Origin: XYA12-FULL-58-9 sp001798605
Lineage (GTDB): Bacteria > Myxococcota > XYA12-FULL-58-9
Assembly (NCBI GenBank): GCA_036736205.1
Contig: DAINMX010000221.1
Coordinates: 1-11,134, forward strand
Reading direction: 5' to 3'
Length of the DNA stretch: 11,134 nucleotides
A model generated the notes under the pieces. The model had not been told where the DNA came from and searched no databases. It worked only from the letters and a program-made list of their open reading frames with translations. Of the stretch, positions 1-7,755 are shown one piece after another; the first letter of the stretch is position 1, and each line of letters begins with the position of its first letter. The translations under genes and the position numbers were made by a program.

Positions 1-3000
1 CCCTTCGACCTCGACAACCCGGATGCTGACGAAGTTCTCAAGCTGCCGCCGTCGCGCTGGTACCTCACGGGCTTTCTCGCCCCGGAGCTTGGCCGCGAAG
101 ATGACGACCCTACCGAAGACGACGAGCTGGGGGCGGGGGACGACGAAGACGAAGAAGAGACTGCTGGCCAGGAGCCTGAACCCAAACAGAAGAAGCGGTT
201 GCCCGCGTCGCTGGGCTTGTCGGTACTGCTGCCGCCTGGGTCCGACGGCAAGAAGCTTACCGCCACGGTTCGGTACGCCGATTACGTGTTGGAGAGCGTC
301 AAGGAGGAAGGCAAAAGGCCCCGTCCGATCTGGGTGCGGCAACCGCGCCCGGCGAAGGTGGTTGAAGTGCTCCTCGACGCGGCCAAGGTCGCCGCTGGCA
401 TCGAAGTACCCGGCAGCGGTGGCATCAAGCTCATCGGCAAGCTCGGCGACGCCGATGCGCCGGGTCTTCGCAAAGGCACCAAGGCGCTCGCCCTCTTCGT
501 GGTTAATCACCGTACCCCTGCCGAGACCAACCAGAAGCAGGATGAGCAGTACATCTTTCAGGTCTCGCTCCAGCTCGACTTCGCTGGCGGCTTCGTCTCC
601 CGCTCCAACCGCAAAGGTGAGCAGTCCGACGATTGGGACGACCGCGTGGGTGACCTGCAATTTCGCGACCGCTTCGAGTACGCCGTGGGCCACGGTGTCT
701 CGGTGGACGTACCCGCTGGTCAGTCGCCGGTCACCACCGTGCGAAGTACCTGGGTACCGCGTGGCGATGTCCGGCGGGTGAAGACTCGCAGTGAAGATGG
801 CGTCGAGGTGCGCATGAACGAGCTCTGCGCCCTCAAAGACGCGGCTGCTGTTGACGCTGCGCTCGGTCGCTTGCCCAAAGCGTATGGCGCTTGGATCGAG
901 GGTCAGAGGTCCATCGCTGTCGATACCAAGGAGCGCATCGAGACTCGCGATGAGTTGATGAACCAGGCGCGACGTGCTCAAGAGCGTATCGCCGCCGGCA
1001 TTGATGTGTTGAAAACCAATCCGATCGCCCTCGAAGCGTTCCGCCTCACCAACGAGGCGATGGCGACCGCCGCGAAGAAGCGCAATCCCGAACGCTACGC
1101 CGAGGGTGGAGTACCCGAGTGGCGGCTCTTTCAGCTTGCCTTCGTGCTGCTCAACATTCGGGGAGTGGTCGACGAGGACCACACCGACCGCAACACCGTG
1201 GAGCTGATCTTCTTCCCCACCGGCGGTGGCAAGACCGAAGCATATCTTGGAGTCATCGGCTTCACGCTCTTGGTACGACGGCTGCGAGGCGCGGAGCGTC
1301 CCGATAAGGGCTATGGCGTGGCGGTACTACTTCGCTACACCCTGCGTCTCCTTACTCTCGACCAACTCGGCCGTGCCGCGACCCTCATCTGCGCCCTGGA
1401 GAAGATCCGGCAGACAGACCCCAAACGCCTCGGCGAGGTTCGCTTCTCCGTGGGGCTCTGGGTCGGCAAGAGCGCGACGGCCAACACTCTCAACGAAGTT
1501 GGCAAGAAGATTGTCGAATACAAGAACAGCCCGTCCAAGTCGCAAAGCTCACCGTTCCCTCTGCCCAACTGCCCCTGGTGCAACGCCGAGCTGAACCGCG
1601 ACAGTCTGGAGTTGGTGCCCTCGCGCACCAAGGCAACCGGTGTACTTGTCGGCTGCACCAACTACGGGTGTGACTTTGCCGCCGGCAGGAACCCCGATGG
1701 GCTGCCGGTGCTCTTCGTCGATGAGCAGGTGTACCGCGAGCTGCCCTCCTTCATCGTTGCTACTGTGGACAAGTTCGCCATGTTGCCGTGGCGCGGCGAA
1801 ACCGGGATGCTCTTTGGTCGAGTTCATGGCCGCACGGGCAAGGGCTTCTTCGGGCCTCTCGATGGCAAGCAAAAGGCCGAGCAGGCATTGCCCAAGGGAC
1901 TGTTGCCACCCGAGTTGATCATTCAGGACGAGCTGCACCTCATCTCTGGCCCCTTGGGAACGATGGTCGGACTGTACGAGACCGCCATCGAGGCCCTTTG
2001 CACCAAGGACGCCAAAGACGTCGAAGACGCCGAAGACGGCGGCAAGCCAGTGCGGCCCAAGGTGATCGCGGCAACGGCGACGGTACGCCGGGCTGGTCGT
2101 CAGATCCAGGCGCTCTTCGGTCGCTCGGATACCGCCATCTTCCCGCCTCCGGGCGTCAACGAGTCAGACAGCTACTTCGCCGAGGTCGATGAAGATGCGC
2201 CGGGCCGCCTGTACATCGGCGTGGCTGCCTCGGGGCGGGCCATGAAGCGCATCCTGCTCAAGACCTACGTGTCGCTGCTCGCGGCAGCGCAGAAGGTCTA
2301 CGACCCGAACGGCCCGCCCGAGCAAACCGCAGACGCCTACATGACGCTCGTTGGCTACTTCAACAGTCTCCGCGAGCTGGGTGGTATGCGTCGGCTCGTC
2401 GAAGATGAGGTACGTACCCAATGCCTGGGCGCATCGGACCGACGACCGGATAACTTCGACGAACAGCCGTGGGCGCACAGCCGCGCTCTTCAACGCGAGC
2501 CGGTAGAATTGACGAGTCGAGAGAGTACCGCACGGATCAAAGAGTCGCGTGCACGTCTGGCCCAGCCCTACAGCGACAAAGAACGAGTCGATGTACTCCT
2601 CGCCAGCAACATGATCTCGGTTGGTATCGACATCGACCGCCTCGGACTCATGGTGGTTGCCGGTCAGCCGAAGACCACGAGCGAGTACATCCAGGCGTCG
2701 AGCCGCGTCGGTCGAAATACCAAGTGGCCGGGCCTCGTGGTGACCTGTTTCAACCTCCACAAGCCCCGCGACCGCTCCCACTACGAGCGGTTCACCGCCT
2801 ACCACGAGAACTTCTACCGCTTCGTCGAAGCGATGAGCCTGACGCCATTCTCTGGTCCAGCTCTCGACCGGGGACTGGCCGGCACCGTGGTTGCAATGAC
2901 GCGCCTCTTGGAGACCGAGTTGACCACGCCGCTAGGAGCGATGGGCATCGATGGATTCAAGGACACAGCCAAACGGGCGGTAAGGGCTCTCGCCGAACGC

Positions 3001-3318
3001 AGTGCCGCCCAGCCCACCAGCCACTCGATGCAGACCGTCTCACCAGACACCATCGGCAAGCGGGCGCAGAACGTGATTGATGCCTGGACCAACATTGTGG
3101 TCAAGGCCAAGGAGGAGGAGGCATCGACACGCACCTACTCGCGCTTCGACAAAGAAAAGGCAGGCAAGCGCCTGCTGTTTACGCCCCTCGATGACGAGAA
3201 GCCTTTGACCGGTACCGACGAAGCCAAGTTTGCCGCGCCCACGTCGATGCGCGACGTGGAGCCGGTGGTGCACTTGTGGATGATGCGCGGGCGATTGGGA
3301 GGGAAGAGCAATGCCTAA
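1..3318 (+). CDS. drmA: DISARM helicase DrmA, 5' end outside window (partial)
   Basis: The reading frame is open from base 1 to the TAA at 3316-3318 (1105 residues visible), so the gene begins upstream; the TTG at 199 is internal, since good coding sequence (SRWYLTGFLAPE, residues 18-29) precedes it. Numbering from base 1: an acidic low-complexity stretch at about 33-53; Walker A PTGGGKT at 406-412; a Cys pair C524/C527 and a second pair C552/C557, probably a zinc knuckle; Walker B with DELH at 643-646; motif III ATAT near 691-694; and motif VI QASSRVGR at 898-905, preceded by SNMISVGIDID. These are superfamily 2 helicase motifs. A charged repeat-like linker (KDAKDVEDAEDGG) sits between Walker B and motif III. 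The following drmB and drmC genes identify it as the DISARM helicase rather than a generic DEAD-box protein. In DISARM, DrmA works with DrmB on incoming phage DNA (family knowledge). The stop overlaps the drmB start by 8 nt. Confidence 0.9.
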   Translation, partial: PFDLDNPDADEVLKLPPSRWYLTGFLAPELGREDDDPTEDDELGAGDDEDEEETAGQEPEPKQKKRLPASLGLSVLLPPGSDGKKLTATVRYADYVLESVKEEGKRPRPIWVRQPRPAKVVEVLLDAAKVAAGIEVPGSGGIKLIGKLGDADAPGLRKGTKALALFVVNHRTPAETNQKQDEQYIFQVSLQLDFAGGFVSRSNRKGEQSDDWDDRVGDLQFRDRFEYAVGHGVSVDVPAGQSPVTTVRSTWVPRGDVRRVKTRSEDGVEVRMNELCALKDAAAVDAALGRLPKAYGAWIEGQRSIAVDTKERIETRDELMNQARRAQERIAAGIDVLKTNPIALEAFRLTNEAMATAAKKRNPERYAEGGVPEWRLFQLAFVLLNIRGVVDEDHTDRNTVELIFFPTGGGKTEAYLGVIGFTLLVRRLRGAERPDKGYGVAVLLRYTLRLLTLDQLGRAATLICALEKIRQTDPKRLGEVRFSVGLWVGKSATANTLNEVGKKIVEYKNSPSKSQSSPFPLPNCPWCNAELNRDSLELVPSRTKATGVLVGCTNYGCDFAAGRNPDGLPVLFVDEQVYRELPSFIVATVDKFAMLPWRGETGMLFGRVHGRTGKGFFGPLDGKQKAEQALPKGLLPPELIIQDELHLISGPLGTMVGLYETAIEALCTKDAKDVEDAEDGGKPVRPKVIAATATVRRAGRQIQALFGRSDTAIFPPPGVNESDSYFAEVDEDAPGRLYIGVAASGRAMKRILLKTYVSLLAAAQKVYDPNGPPEQTADAYMTLVGYFNSLRELGGMRRLVEDEVRTQCLGASDRRPDNFDEQPWAHSRALQREPVELTSRESTARIKESRARLAQPYSDKERVDVLLASNMISVGIDIDRLGLMVVAGQPKTTSEYIQASSRVGRNTKWPGLVVTCFNLHKPRDRSHYERFTAYHENFYRFVEAMSLTPFSGPALDRGLAGTVVAMTRLLETELTTPLGAMGIDGFKDTAKRAVRALAERSAAQPTSHSMQTVSPDTIGKRAQNVIDAWTNIVVKAKEEEASTRTYSRFDKEKAGKRLLFTPLDDEKPLTGTDEAKFAAPTSMRDVEPVVHLWMMRGRLGGKSNA

Positions 3319-5161
3319 GAAGTGGAGAGGCTCTTCTCAGAAACGCATCCCGCCCGACGGGACGGTGCGCCAGAGCCAGCTCGTCACCACCTTTGGACCG
3401 GGTTCGCTGATGGACCTGGTGGACCACGCCGTGCTCGTGGGTGGTCTCGACTTCTGGAGCTACGACAAGGCCAAGGGCCTACCCGTGATCCACGAGCCCC
3501 GTCTGCGTGACGCCATCGCCATGCGCATTGAAGGCAGCGATCGCAAGCTCAGTGTGGAGAAGGCGTTTCTCGCGCCGCCGGTGGGCAACGACCAGGAGCC
3601 CACGAAGTTCTCGGGGGCGCAGGTGTTGCAGTTCCCGAGCTGGATGGTCTGTCAGAAGCAGGACTGCCGGGCGTTGGTTCGCAGCAGTGGGCTTGAGATC
3701 AAAAGTGGTCGGTACTACCACCGTTGTACTGGGGGCAAGCCGTCGCTGGCGGTTCCGGTGCGTTTCGTCGGGGCCTGCAAACGGGGACACGTCACCGACT
3801 GGGATTGGATCTGGTTCTGTCACCGTGAGTACGAAAAGTGTGCCGCCCCGAACCTCCGCCTTATTGAAGGTGCCACTGGAGACTTTTCGGAGGTTCGCAT
3901 CCATTGCAGTTGCGGAGCGTGGACCCGCATGGCCGACGCCCTTGCCACGGAGATCAATCCGTATTGTCGCGGAGACCGTCCATGGCTCGGCGAGCAAGGC
4001 CGCGAGGAGTGTGGCGAGCGTTTGCGACTGTTGGTCCGCACCGCCAGCAACTCTTACTTCTCCCAGGTCGTGAGCGCCTTATCGATCCCCGAGAAGGGCA
4101 AAGAGGTAGACGAGGCGGTGCAGACCTTGTGGAATTACCTGCTCAAGGTAGACAGCGAAGAGAAGCTCGTCATGGTCCGCGAGATGATGCCCGAGGTTGA
4201 AGCGGGCCTTGCCGGATACTCCAACGAGGAGACACTCAAGGCCATCGAGGCTCGCCGCAAGGGCATCCCTTCGGCGCGCAAGCCACTTCGATCCGCCGAG
4301 TTCGAGCACTTCATCTCCCAGCCCAAGGAGACCCCCGGTGAGCTTCCTAGCGAAGACGAGGACTTCTTCGCTCGTATTGCTGCAGGCGACCGTCTGCCCA
4401 CTGGTATCGGGCAGGTGGTTCTCGCCTCCAAGGTCCGCGAGGTGCGCGCCCAGATTGGTTTCACTCGTCTGGAGCCGGTGACCCCTGATCTCCAGGGCGA
4501 GTACGATCTCGGTGTCCAATCAGCCCCTCTGGGCCTGATGACCGACTGGCTGCCGGCGTCGGAGATCCGTGGCGAGGGCGTCTTCATCCGCCTTGATGAA
4601 GAAGCGGTTCGCAAGTGGGAAAAGAGAGCGGCGGTGAAGAGGCGCGGTGAGGAGCTGCTTGCCGGGTACGAACAATGGGCCAGCGGCCTTCAGGATGCGC
4701 CGGACTTCCCCGGAACCAGGTTTTACCTACTCCACTCGTTGTCGCACCTGTTGATCTCCGCCATCTCCCTCGAATGTGGGTATGCTGCGTCGGCCATTCG
4801 AGAACGGATCTATTGCGCCCCAGAAGGCGACGAGCCCGAGATGGCAGCTATCCTGCTCTCGACCGGCAGCTCCGGCAGCGAAGGTACCCTCGGGGGTCTC
4901 GTGGAGCAGGGCCGCGACCTTCGGTTCCATCTTCGGCGGGCTTTTGACCTCGGCGTGTTGTGCTCCAATGATCCGGTTTGTGCCGGCCATTCGCCCGAGA
5001 AGGACTACGCCGAGCGGTACCTCGAAGGCGCGGCGTGTCATGGTTGCCTGTACATCGCCGAGTGTTCATGCGAGCGGTTCAACCGGTACCTCGACCGAGC
5101 GTTGGTGGTGCCGACCATCGGTCACGATCCGGCGCTCGCGTTCTTTGCGGAGCGGCCATGA
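3311..5161 (+). CDS. drmB: DISARM protein DrmB (DUF1998)
   Basis: 616 residues. The ATG at 3311 lies inside the end of drmA and is preceded by a strong GGGAGGG ribosome site (about 3298-3304), which supports this start. The N-terminal region has the QSQLVTTFGPGSL block. Several Cys/His groups follow in the first third (CQKQDC, CKRGH, HCSCG), suggesting metal binding. The C-terminal third is DUF1998-like: LLHSLSHLLISA at 473-484, then a Cys cluster C551/C557 and C576/C579/C585/C587. DUF1998 proteins that follow a large SF2 helicase are the hallmark of DISARM, where DrmB forms a complex with DrmA and aids DNA binding (established for the family). Length is normal for DrmB and the frame is intact. 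It is co-translated with drmA (8-nt overlap) and drmC (4-nt overlap), so the three products are probably made together. Confidence 0.9.
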   Translation: MPKKWRGSSQKRIPPDGTVRQSQLVTTFGPGSLMDLVDHAVLVGGLDFWSYDKAKGLPVIHEPRLRDAIAMRIEGSDRKLSVEKAFLAPPVGNDQEPTKFSGAQVLQFPSWMVCQKQDCRALVRSSGLEIKSGRYYHRCTGGKPSLAVPVRFVGACKRGHVTDWDWIWFCHREYEKCAAPNLRLIEGATGDFSEVRIHCSCGAWTRMADALATEINPYCRGDRPWLGEQGREECGERLRLLVRTASNSYFSQVVSALSIPEKGKEVDEAVQTLWNYLLKVDSEEKLVMVREMMPEVEAGLAGYSNEETLKAIEARRKGIPSARKPLRSAEFEHFISQPKETPGELPSEDEDFFARIAAGDRLPTGIGQVVLASKVREVRAQIGFTRLEPVTPDLQGEYDLGVQSAPLGLMTDWLPASEIRGEGVFIRLDEEAVRKWEKRAAVKRRGEELLAGYEQWASGLQDAPDFPGTRFYLLHSLSHLLISAISLECGYAASAIRERIYCAPEGDEPEMAAILLSTGSSGSEGTLGGLVEQGRDLRFHLRRAFDLGVLCSNDPVCAGHSPEKDYAERYLEGAACHGCLYIAECSCERFNRYLDRALVVPTIGHDPALAFFAERP

Positions 5162-5922
5162 AGGACGAGCGGGGACTCAGTTCTTTAGGCACTTCCGAGA
5201 TCCGTGCGCTACGTGACAAGATCGCCGCTGGCGGGGTCGGTGTTCCCCTCACGTCTGCGGGATTGCAGATGGCAGGGTTCAGCAACAAGGGCTGGGTCAC
5301 CGAGTACCTCAACGGTTTCGACCAGGTCGGAGTCGTAGCCGCACTCGACCTCGTGATCGCCGAGCGTACAGGCGGCCCGCACCCGAGCCTTGACCTCGTG
5401 TGGACCGGTCCCGAAGCCATGGCGAGTACTGCCCGCGACACCCTGGTGGTGATGCAGGAGATGTTCGCGCAAGCACGCCAACGAGTGGTCATCGCGGGCT
5501 ACGCGTTCGACTCCGGCGAGGAACTGTTCGCCTCACTACACGCCAACATGGTTGAGCACGATGTTCGTGTGCAGATGTTCTTGAACATTCCGCGAGCGGA
5601 TCCGGGTACCGACACGGTGCAACACGCTCGCAAGTTTGTGCAGCAGATCCAAATCGACAACTGGCCGTGGACCGACAAGCTGCCGGAGTTCTACTTCGAC
5701 CCACGGACGGTAGAGCCCAAGTCGGTGGAGAGCCTCCACGCCAAGTGCATCGTCGTGGACGAGCGATTGACCTTGATCGGCTCGGCCAACTTCACCGACC
5801 GGGGGCAGACCCGAAACATCGAAGTAGGCGTGCTCATCGACGACGCTAGCTTCGGCCGGCAGGTGGCGTTGCAGTGGCAGGGGTTGGTGAATCAGAAGCT
5901 CGTCGAGAGGTGTGTGCCATAG
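5158..5922 (+). CDS. drmC: DISARM phospholipase D-like protein DrmC
   Basis: 254 residues from the ATG at 5158, which overlaps the drmB stop as ATGA. A longer reading frame from 4978 exists but would run through the conserved DUF1998 end of drmB, so the coupled start is chosen. The PLD catalytic motif is near the C-terminus: H194-x-K196-x4-D201, followed by GSANF at 208-212. Only one HKD motif is present, so the active site would form in a dimer, as in other single-motif PLD nucleases. DrmC is the third core DISARM gene; in published work it was the least essential component. The ribosome site is weak (GCGGAG at 5148-5153), consistent with translational coupling. No methyltransferase gene follows it. 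Confidence 0.88.
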   Translation: MKDERGLSSLGTSEIRALRDKIAAGGVGVPLTSAGLQMAGFSNKGWVTEYLNGFDQVGVVAALDLVIAERTGGPHPSLDLVWTGPEAMASTARDTLVVMQEMFAQARQRVVIAGYAFDSGEELFASLHANMVEHDVRVQMFLNIPRADPGTDTVQHARKFVQQIQIDNWPWTDKLPEFYFDPRTVEPKSVESLHAKCIVVDERLTLIGSANFTDRGQTRNIEVGVLIDDASFGRQVALQWQGLVNQKLVERCVP

Positions 5923-6055
5923 CGCTTCGGTGACGCTGGGTGACAGGGCAATTCTACCCCCCGATAACGCGACCGGCCAGGCTTGGCTTGGCGCTCCTTT
6001 CGGAAGTCGATCGCGTGGAGACGGCGATGCGTTCCTATCTTGAGGCGGTGCTCTG

Positions 6056-6157
6056 ATGGGTGAGAAGATTGTTGCGGCATCCGTTCAAGCTCGGTTGAAC
6101 AACCTGGCACGACAACGGCAACGGATGGCGTCGTTTTCGACGCCAACACGATTGTAG
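6056..6157 (+). pseudogene. Possible N-terminal remnant of an AbiEii/AbiGii-type nucleotidyltransferase toxin
   Basis: A 33-codon frame starts at an ATG overlapping an upstream stop (TGATG). Its first 24 residues contain KIVAASVQARLNNLARQRQ, which resembles the usual start of AbiEii/AbiGii-family toxins (K..ASVRxRLLNxAR). The similarity stops at about residue 24 and the frame ends at TAG, so everything carrying the catalytic nucleotidyltransferase residues is missing. The upstream short frame could be the end of a partner gene, but I do not recognise it. The match rests on a short motif recalled from memory, so this is a tentative call. If right, it marks a broken toxin-antitoxin or abortive-infection gene directly downstream of DISARM. 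Confidence 0.35.
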
Positions 6158-6159
6158 CG

Positions 6160-6214
6160 CCGAGTTGCGCCCATTGGTGCATCCGCCCCGATCCGCCCCG
6201 TGGGTCGATGCACC
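6160..6214. repeat. Repeat block: GAGTTGCG motif plus GGTGCATC/GATGCACC inverted repeat
   Basis: CCGAGTTGCGC at 6160-6170 is identical to 8167-8177. It is followed by an 8-bp inverted repeat, GGTGCATC (6176-6183) and GATGCACC (6207-6214). Inside the loop the 10-mer ATCCGCCCCG occurs twice in tandem (6181-6200). The same motif and the same inverted-repeat core recur at 8169-8248. The hairpin lies just past the stop of the minus-strand HTH gene, but no T-run follows, so it is a poor terminator. Confidence 0.6.
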
Positions 6215-6231
6215 GGCACCTGAGACCACTC

Positions 6232-6759
6232 TTACGCGGACTTTTTCCTCGCGTTTTTTTCACGTGGCTTGCCGCGAGGTCGGCGTCCCGATCGCGCAGC
6301 GTAGGCTTCGACGGCTTTGGGCTCGAGCAGGTAGGTGCGGCCGACCTGCTTGGCAGGAAGGCGGTCCTCGCGAATCGCCCTGCGAATGGCCTCCGCCGTG
6401 ACGCCTGCTTGGTCGGCTGCATCCTCGCAGGACATGTAGTCGCGCCCGGCCTGTTTGGTGAAGCCGGCATCCTCGGTCGAGCTGTTCTCGCCCAGCGTCA
6501 GGAAGCCCTGCGCCACGCCAAGCCGGTCTCCGAGATCCTGGCAGATTCGAAAAATCGGCGATGCGGCAACCTCCTCCGTGACCCACTGGCCGCCCTGAAG
6601 GGCCGGCGATCCAGGCTCGTTGACCCGGTTCACAAAGTTCGGGAATGCCTCTCCCGCCTCGTAGGCCTTAACCGCCTTGCCCAAGAAGACCTTCTCCTCG
6701 CGGGTGAGCTCCGAGAGCGCGATTCGTTGTCCAGTGAGGGTCACATAGGCGTCAGGCAT
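6232..6759 (-). CDS. Small DNA-binding protein with excisionase/MerR-like helix-turn-helix
   Basis: 175 residues. The ATG at 6759 is preferred over an upstream in-frame ATG (6819) because AGGAGA (6766-6771) stands 6 nt before it and the upstream ATG falls inside the palindrome and promoter. Residues 108-152 (YMSCEDAADQAGV... RLPAKQVGRTYLLEPKAVEAY) fit the HTH_17/excisionase pattern: a recognition helix, then a wing with G-R-x-Y and an acidic-x-x-A-V-x-A-Y end. The tail after 157 is strongly basic (RRPRGKPREKNARKK), probably adding DNA contacts. The N-terminal ~105 residues form a separate domain that I do not recognise. It lies 99 bp downstream of the hypothetical gene on the same strand. Likely roles are a repressor of its own operon, an excisionase-like factor, or an antitoxin-like regulator; the sequence does not decide between them. 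Confidence 0.7.
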   Translation of the reverse strand: MPDAYVTLTGQRIALSELTREEKVFLGKAVKAYEAGEAFPNFVNRVNEPGSPALQGGQWVTEEVAASPIFRICQDLGDRLGVAQGFLTLGENSSTEDAGFTKQAGRDYMSCEDAADQAGVTAEAIRRAIREDRLPAKQVGRTYLLEPKAVEAYAARSGRRPRGKPREKNARKKSA

Positions 6760-6765
6760 GACGTT

Positions 6766-6821
6766 TCTCCTCTCGCCTGATGGCACACCTCTAGTATGGA
6801 TCATTAGTTGTGTATACACAA
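6766..6821 (-). promoter_or_regulatory. Candidate promoter and ribosome site of the HTH gene
   Basis: Read on the minus strand: a -35-like TTGTGT (6816-6821), a 17-bp spacer, and a -10-like CATACT (6793-6798), followed by AGGAGA (6766-6771) 6 nt before the ATG. The -10 matches 4/6 of the sigma-70 consensus and the -35 only 3/6, so this is a modest promoter. Its -35 lies within the palindrome at 6807-6822. Confidence 0.4.
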
Positions 6822-6822
6822 C
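6807..6822. promoter_or_regulatory. Perfect 16-bp palindrome, candidate operator
   Basis: GTTGTGTATACACAAC is its own reverse complement. It lies between the hypothetical gene and the HTH gene and overlaps the -35 of the candidate HTH promoter. One half-site (ACACAACCTA, 6816-6825) recurs at 6837-6846, exactly 21 bp away, about two helical turns, so both would face the same side of the DNA. This is the layout expected for a dimeric repressor with an auxiliary half-site. The HTH protein is the obvious candidate binder (inference). Confidence 0.6.
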
Positions 6823-6858
6823 CTAAACTTGCCCCAACACAACCTATGCGGTCATCTC

Positions 6859-7605
6859 TCATGTTGGGGCTTCAACCAACTCGTATTCGGTCAGGATACA
6901 CCTGGAAAGGTCGGTTTCGGTACCTTTGGGAATCCGACGCGATCGTTTTGCACGGATCAGATCGGGCGCATTGCCATTCATGCTGACAACTGGCTCCGAT
7001 GTTAAACCGCAGCCAGCACCGGCGTCCGATGGCCCGAGAACGAGGAGCGGGGTGTCACCGAGGATCTGCTTGAGGTCGAGACCAGGGTTCGTGACGTAGT
7101 CGGGAGGAGGGCACACCGGATCGGCCGCGAAGTACAGGTTCCATGAGGCCTGGCGGATTGCCTGCTGCAGTAGATCGTGACAGTGCTGCTCCTCCGTGAG
7201 CATTCCAGCCCAGTACGGCATGTAGGTTAGGTTCCAACCAGCGGTGAACGCTTGCGGATCCCAGGGATTGCCCCAGATATGCCGCACCCCGTAGCCAGAG
7301 GCGCGCGCAATCGGCCGACGGGTGTACTTCGTCCAGGCGATCTGCGCCCGCGCGTTGTCTCCGAGCCTTACTCGAAGGCCGTTCCAATCGGCGTGTTCGC
7401 CCCTGCGTTTGTCGGGATAGTGCTGACGGCTCAGGCGCGCGCGGTCCGGGTAGTACAGCGTGCGCGCGCGTACGGCGTCTGGGTCGACGAAGAACGAGTT
7501 GGCAAAGGAGGCGTGCAGCAGCGAGATCCCGCCTTCCTTGAGGTAGGATTCGAGCACCGAGATGGGGTCTGGTAACGGACCTCTGTGGAGTTGGACTTGG
7601 ACCAT
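6859..7605 (-). CDS. Conserved hypothetical protein
   Basis: 248 residues from the ATG at 7605. It is the only start available, because an in-frame TAG lies 7 codons upstream. The ribosome site is weak (GGCGGC). No catalytic motif is recognised. Residues 105-165 look like a conserved core rich in aromatic residues (YGVRHIWGNPWDPQAF, then GWNLTYMPYWAGMLTEEQH, then AIRQASWNLYF), and an earlier block at 24-42 contains LLHASFANSFFVDP. I recall similar unannotated proteins in other bacteria, with the WGNPW and W-N-L-x-Y-M-P-x-W-A-G-M-L motifs, but know of no assigned function. There is no signal peptide or membrane segment. It precedes the HTH gene on the same strand, 99 bp apart, with a palindromic operator candidate between them, so the two may form one regulated unit. 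Confidence 0.7.
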   Translation of the reverse strand: MVQVQLHRGPLPDPISVLESYLKEGGISLLHASFANSFFVDPDAVRARTLYYPDRARLSRQHYPDKRRGEHADWNGLRVRLGDNARAQIAWTKYTRRPIARASGYGVRHIWGNPWDPQAFTAGWNLTYMPYWAGMLTEEQHCHDLLQQAIRQASWNLYFAADPVCPPPDYVTNPGLDLKQILGDTPLLVLGPSDAGAGCGLTSEPVVSMNGNAPDLIRAKRSRRIPKGTETDLSRCILTEYELVEAPT

Positions 7606-7755
7606 GCGTTTGCCGCCAAGGTCATTCTATGAGAGCAACCAGGAGCAGTACAGCGACGCCGCGCAACAGCGCAACACGTGCTCTGACCAACGAGGTACAT
7701 CGGTGTGTCGAAGAGACACTCGTGTTTGGCCAGGTTCCATAGGAGGAGATCAACG

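Larger units (their letters stand above)
5923..6231. other. 309-bp stretch without an intact gene: coding remnants and repeats
   Basis: No full gene is seen here. The plus strand holds two short frames that meet as TGATG: 5940-6056 (GTG start, ends YLEAVL, not recognised) and 6056-6157 (described separately as a possible toxin fragment). From 6160 onward there is a short block of repeats. No clear terminator follows drmC. Confidence 0.5.

Noticed and set aside
199..201. TTG as the start of the helicase gene
   Set aside because: The same frame is open to base 1 and the upstream residues look like conserved helicase N-terminal sequence. The true start is outside the window.
4978..5157. Longer PLD protein beginning at 4978
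   Set aside because: This stretch is the conserved Cys-rich end of drmB in another frame. The ATGA overlap at 5158 is the expected coupled start.
5921..5937. AGCG/CGCT hairpin after drmC as a terminator
   Set aside because: The stem is only 4 bp and no T-run follows.
6208..6780. 190-residue plus-strand frame
   Set aside because: It is antisense to the HTH gene, which has a recognisable domain, promoter and ribosome site. The plus-strand frame has none.
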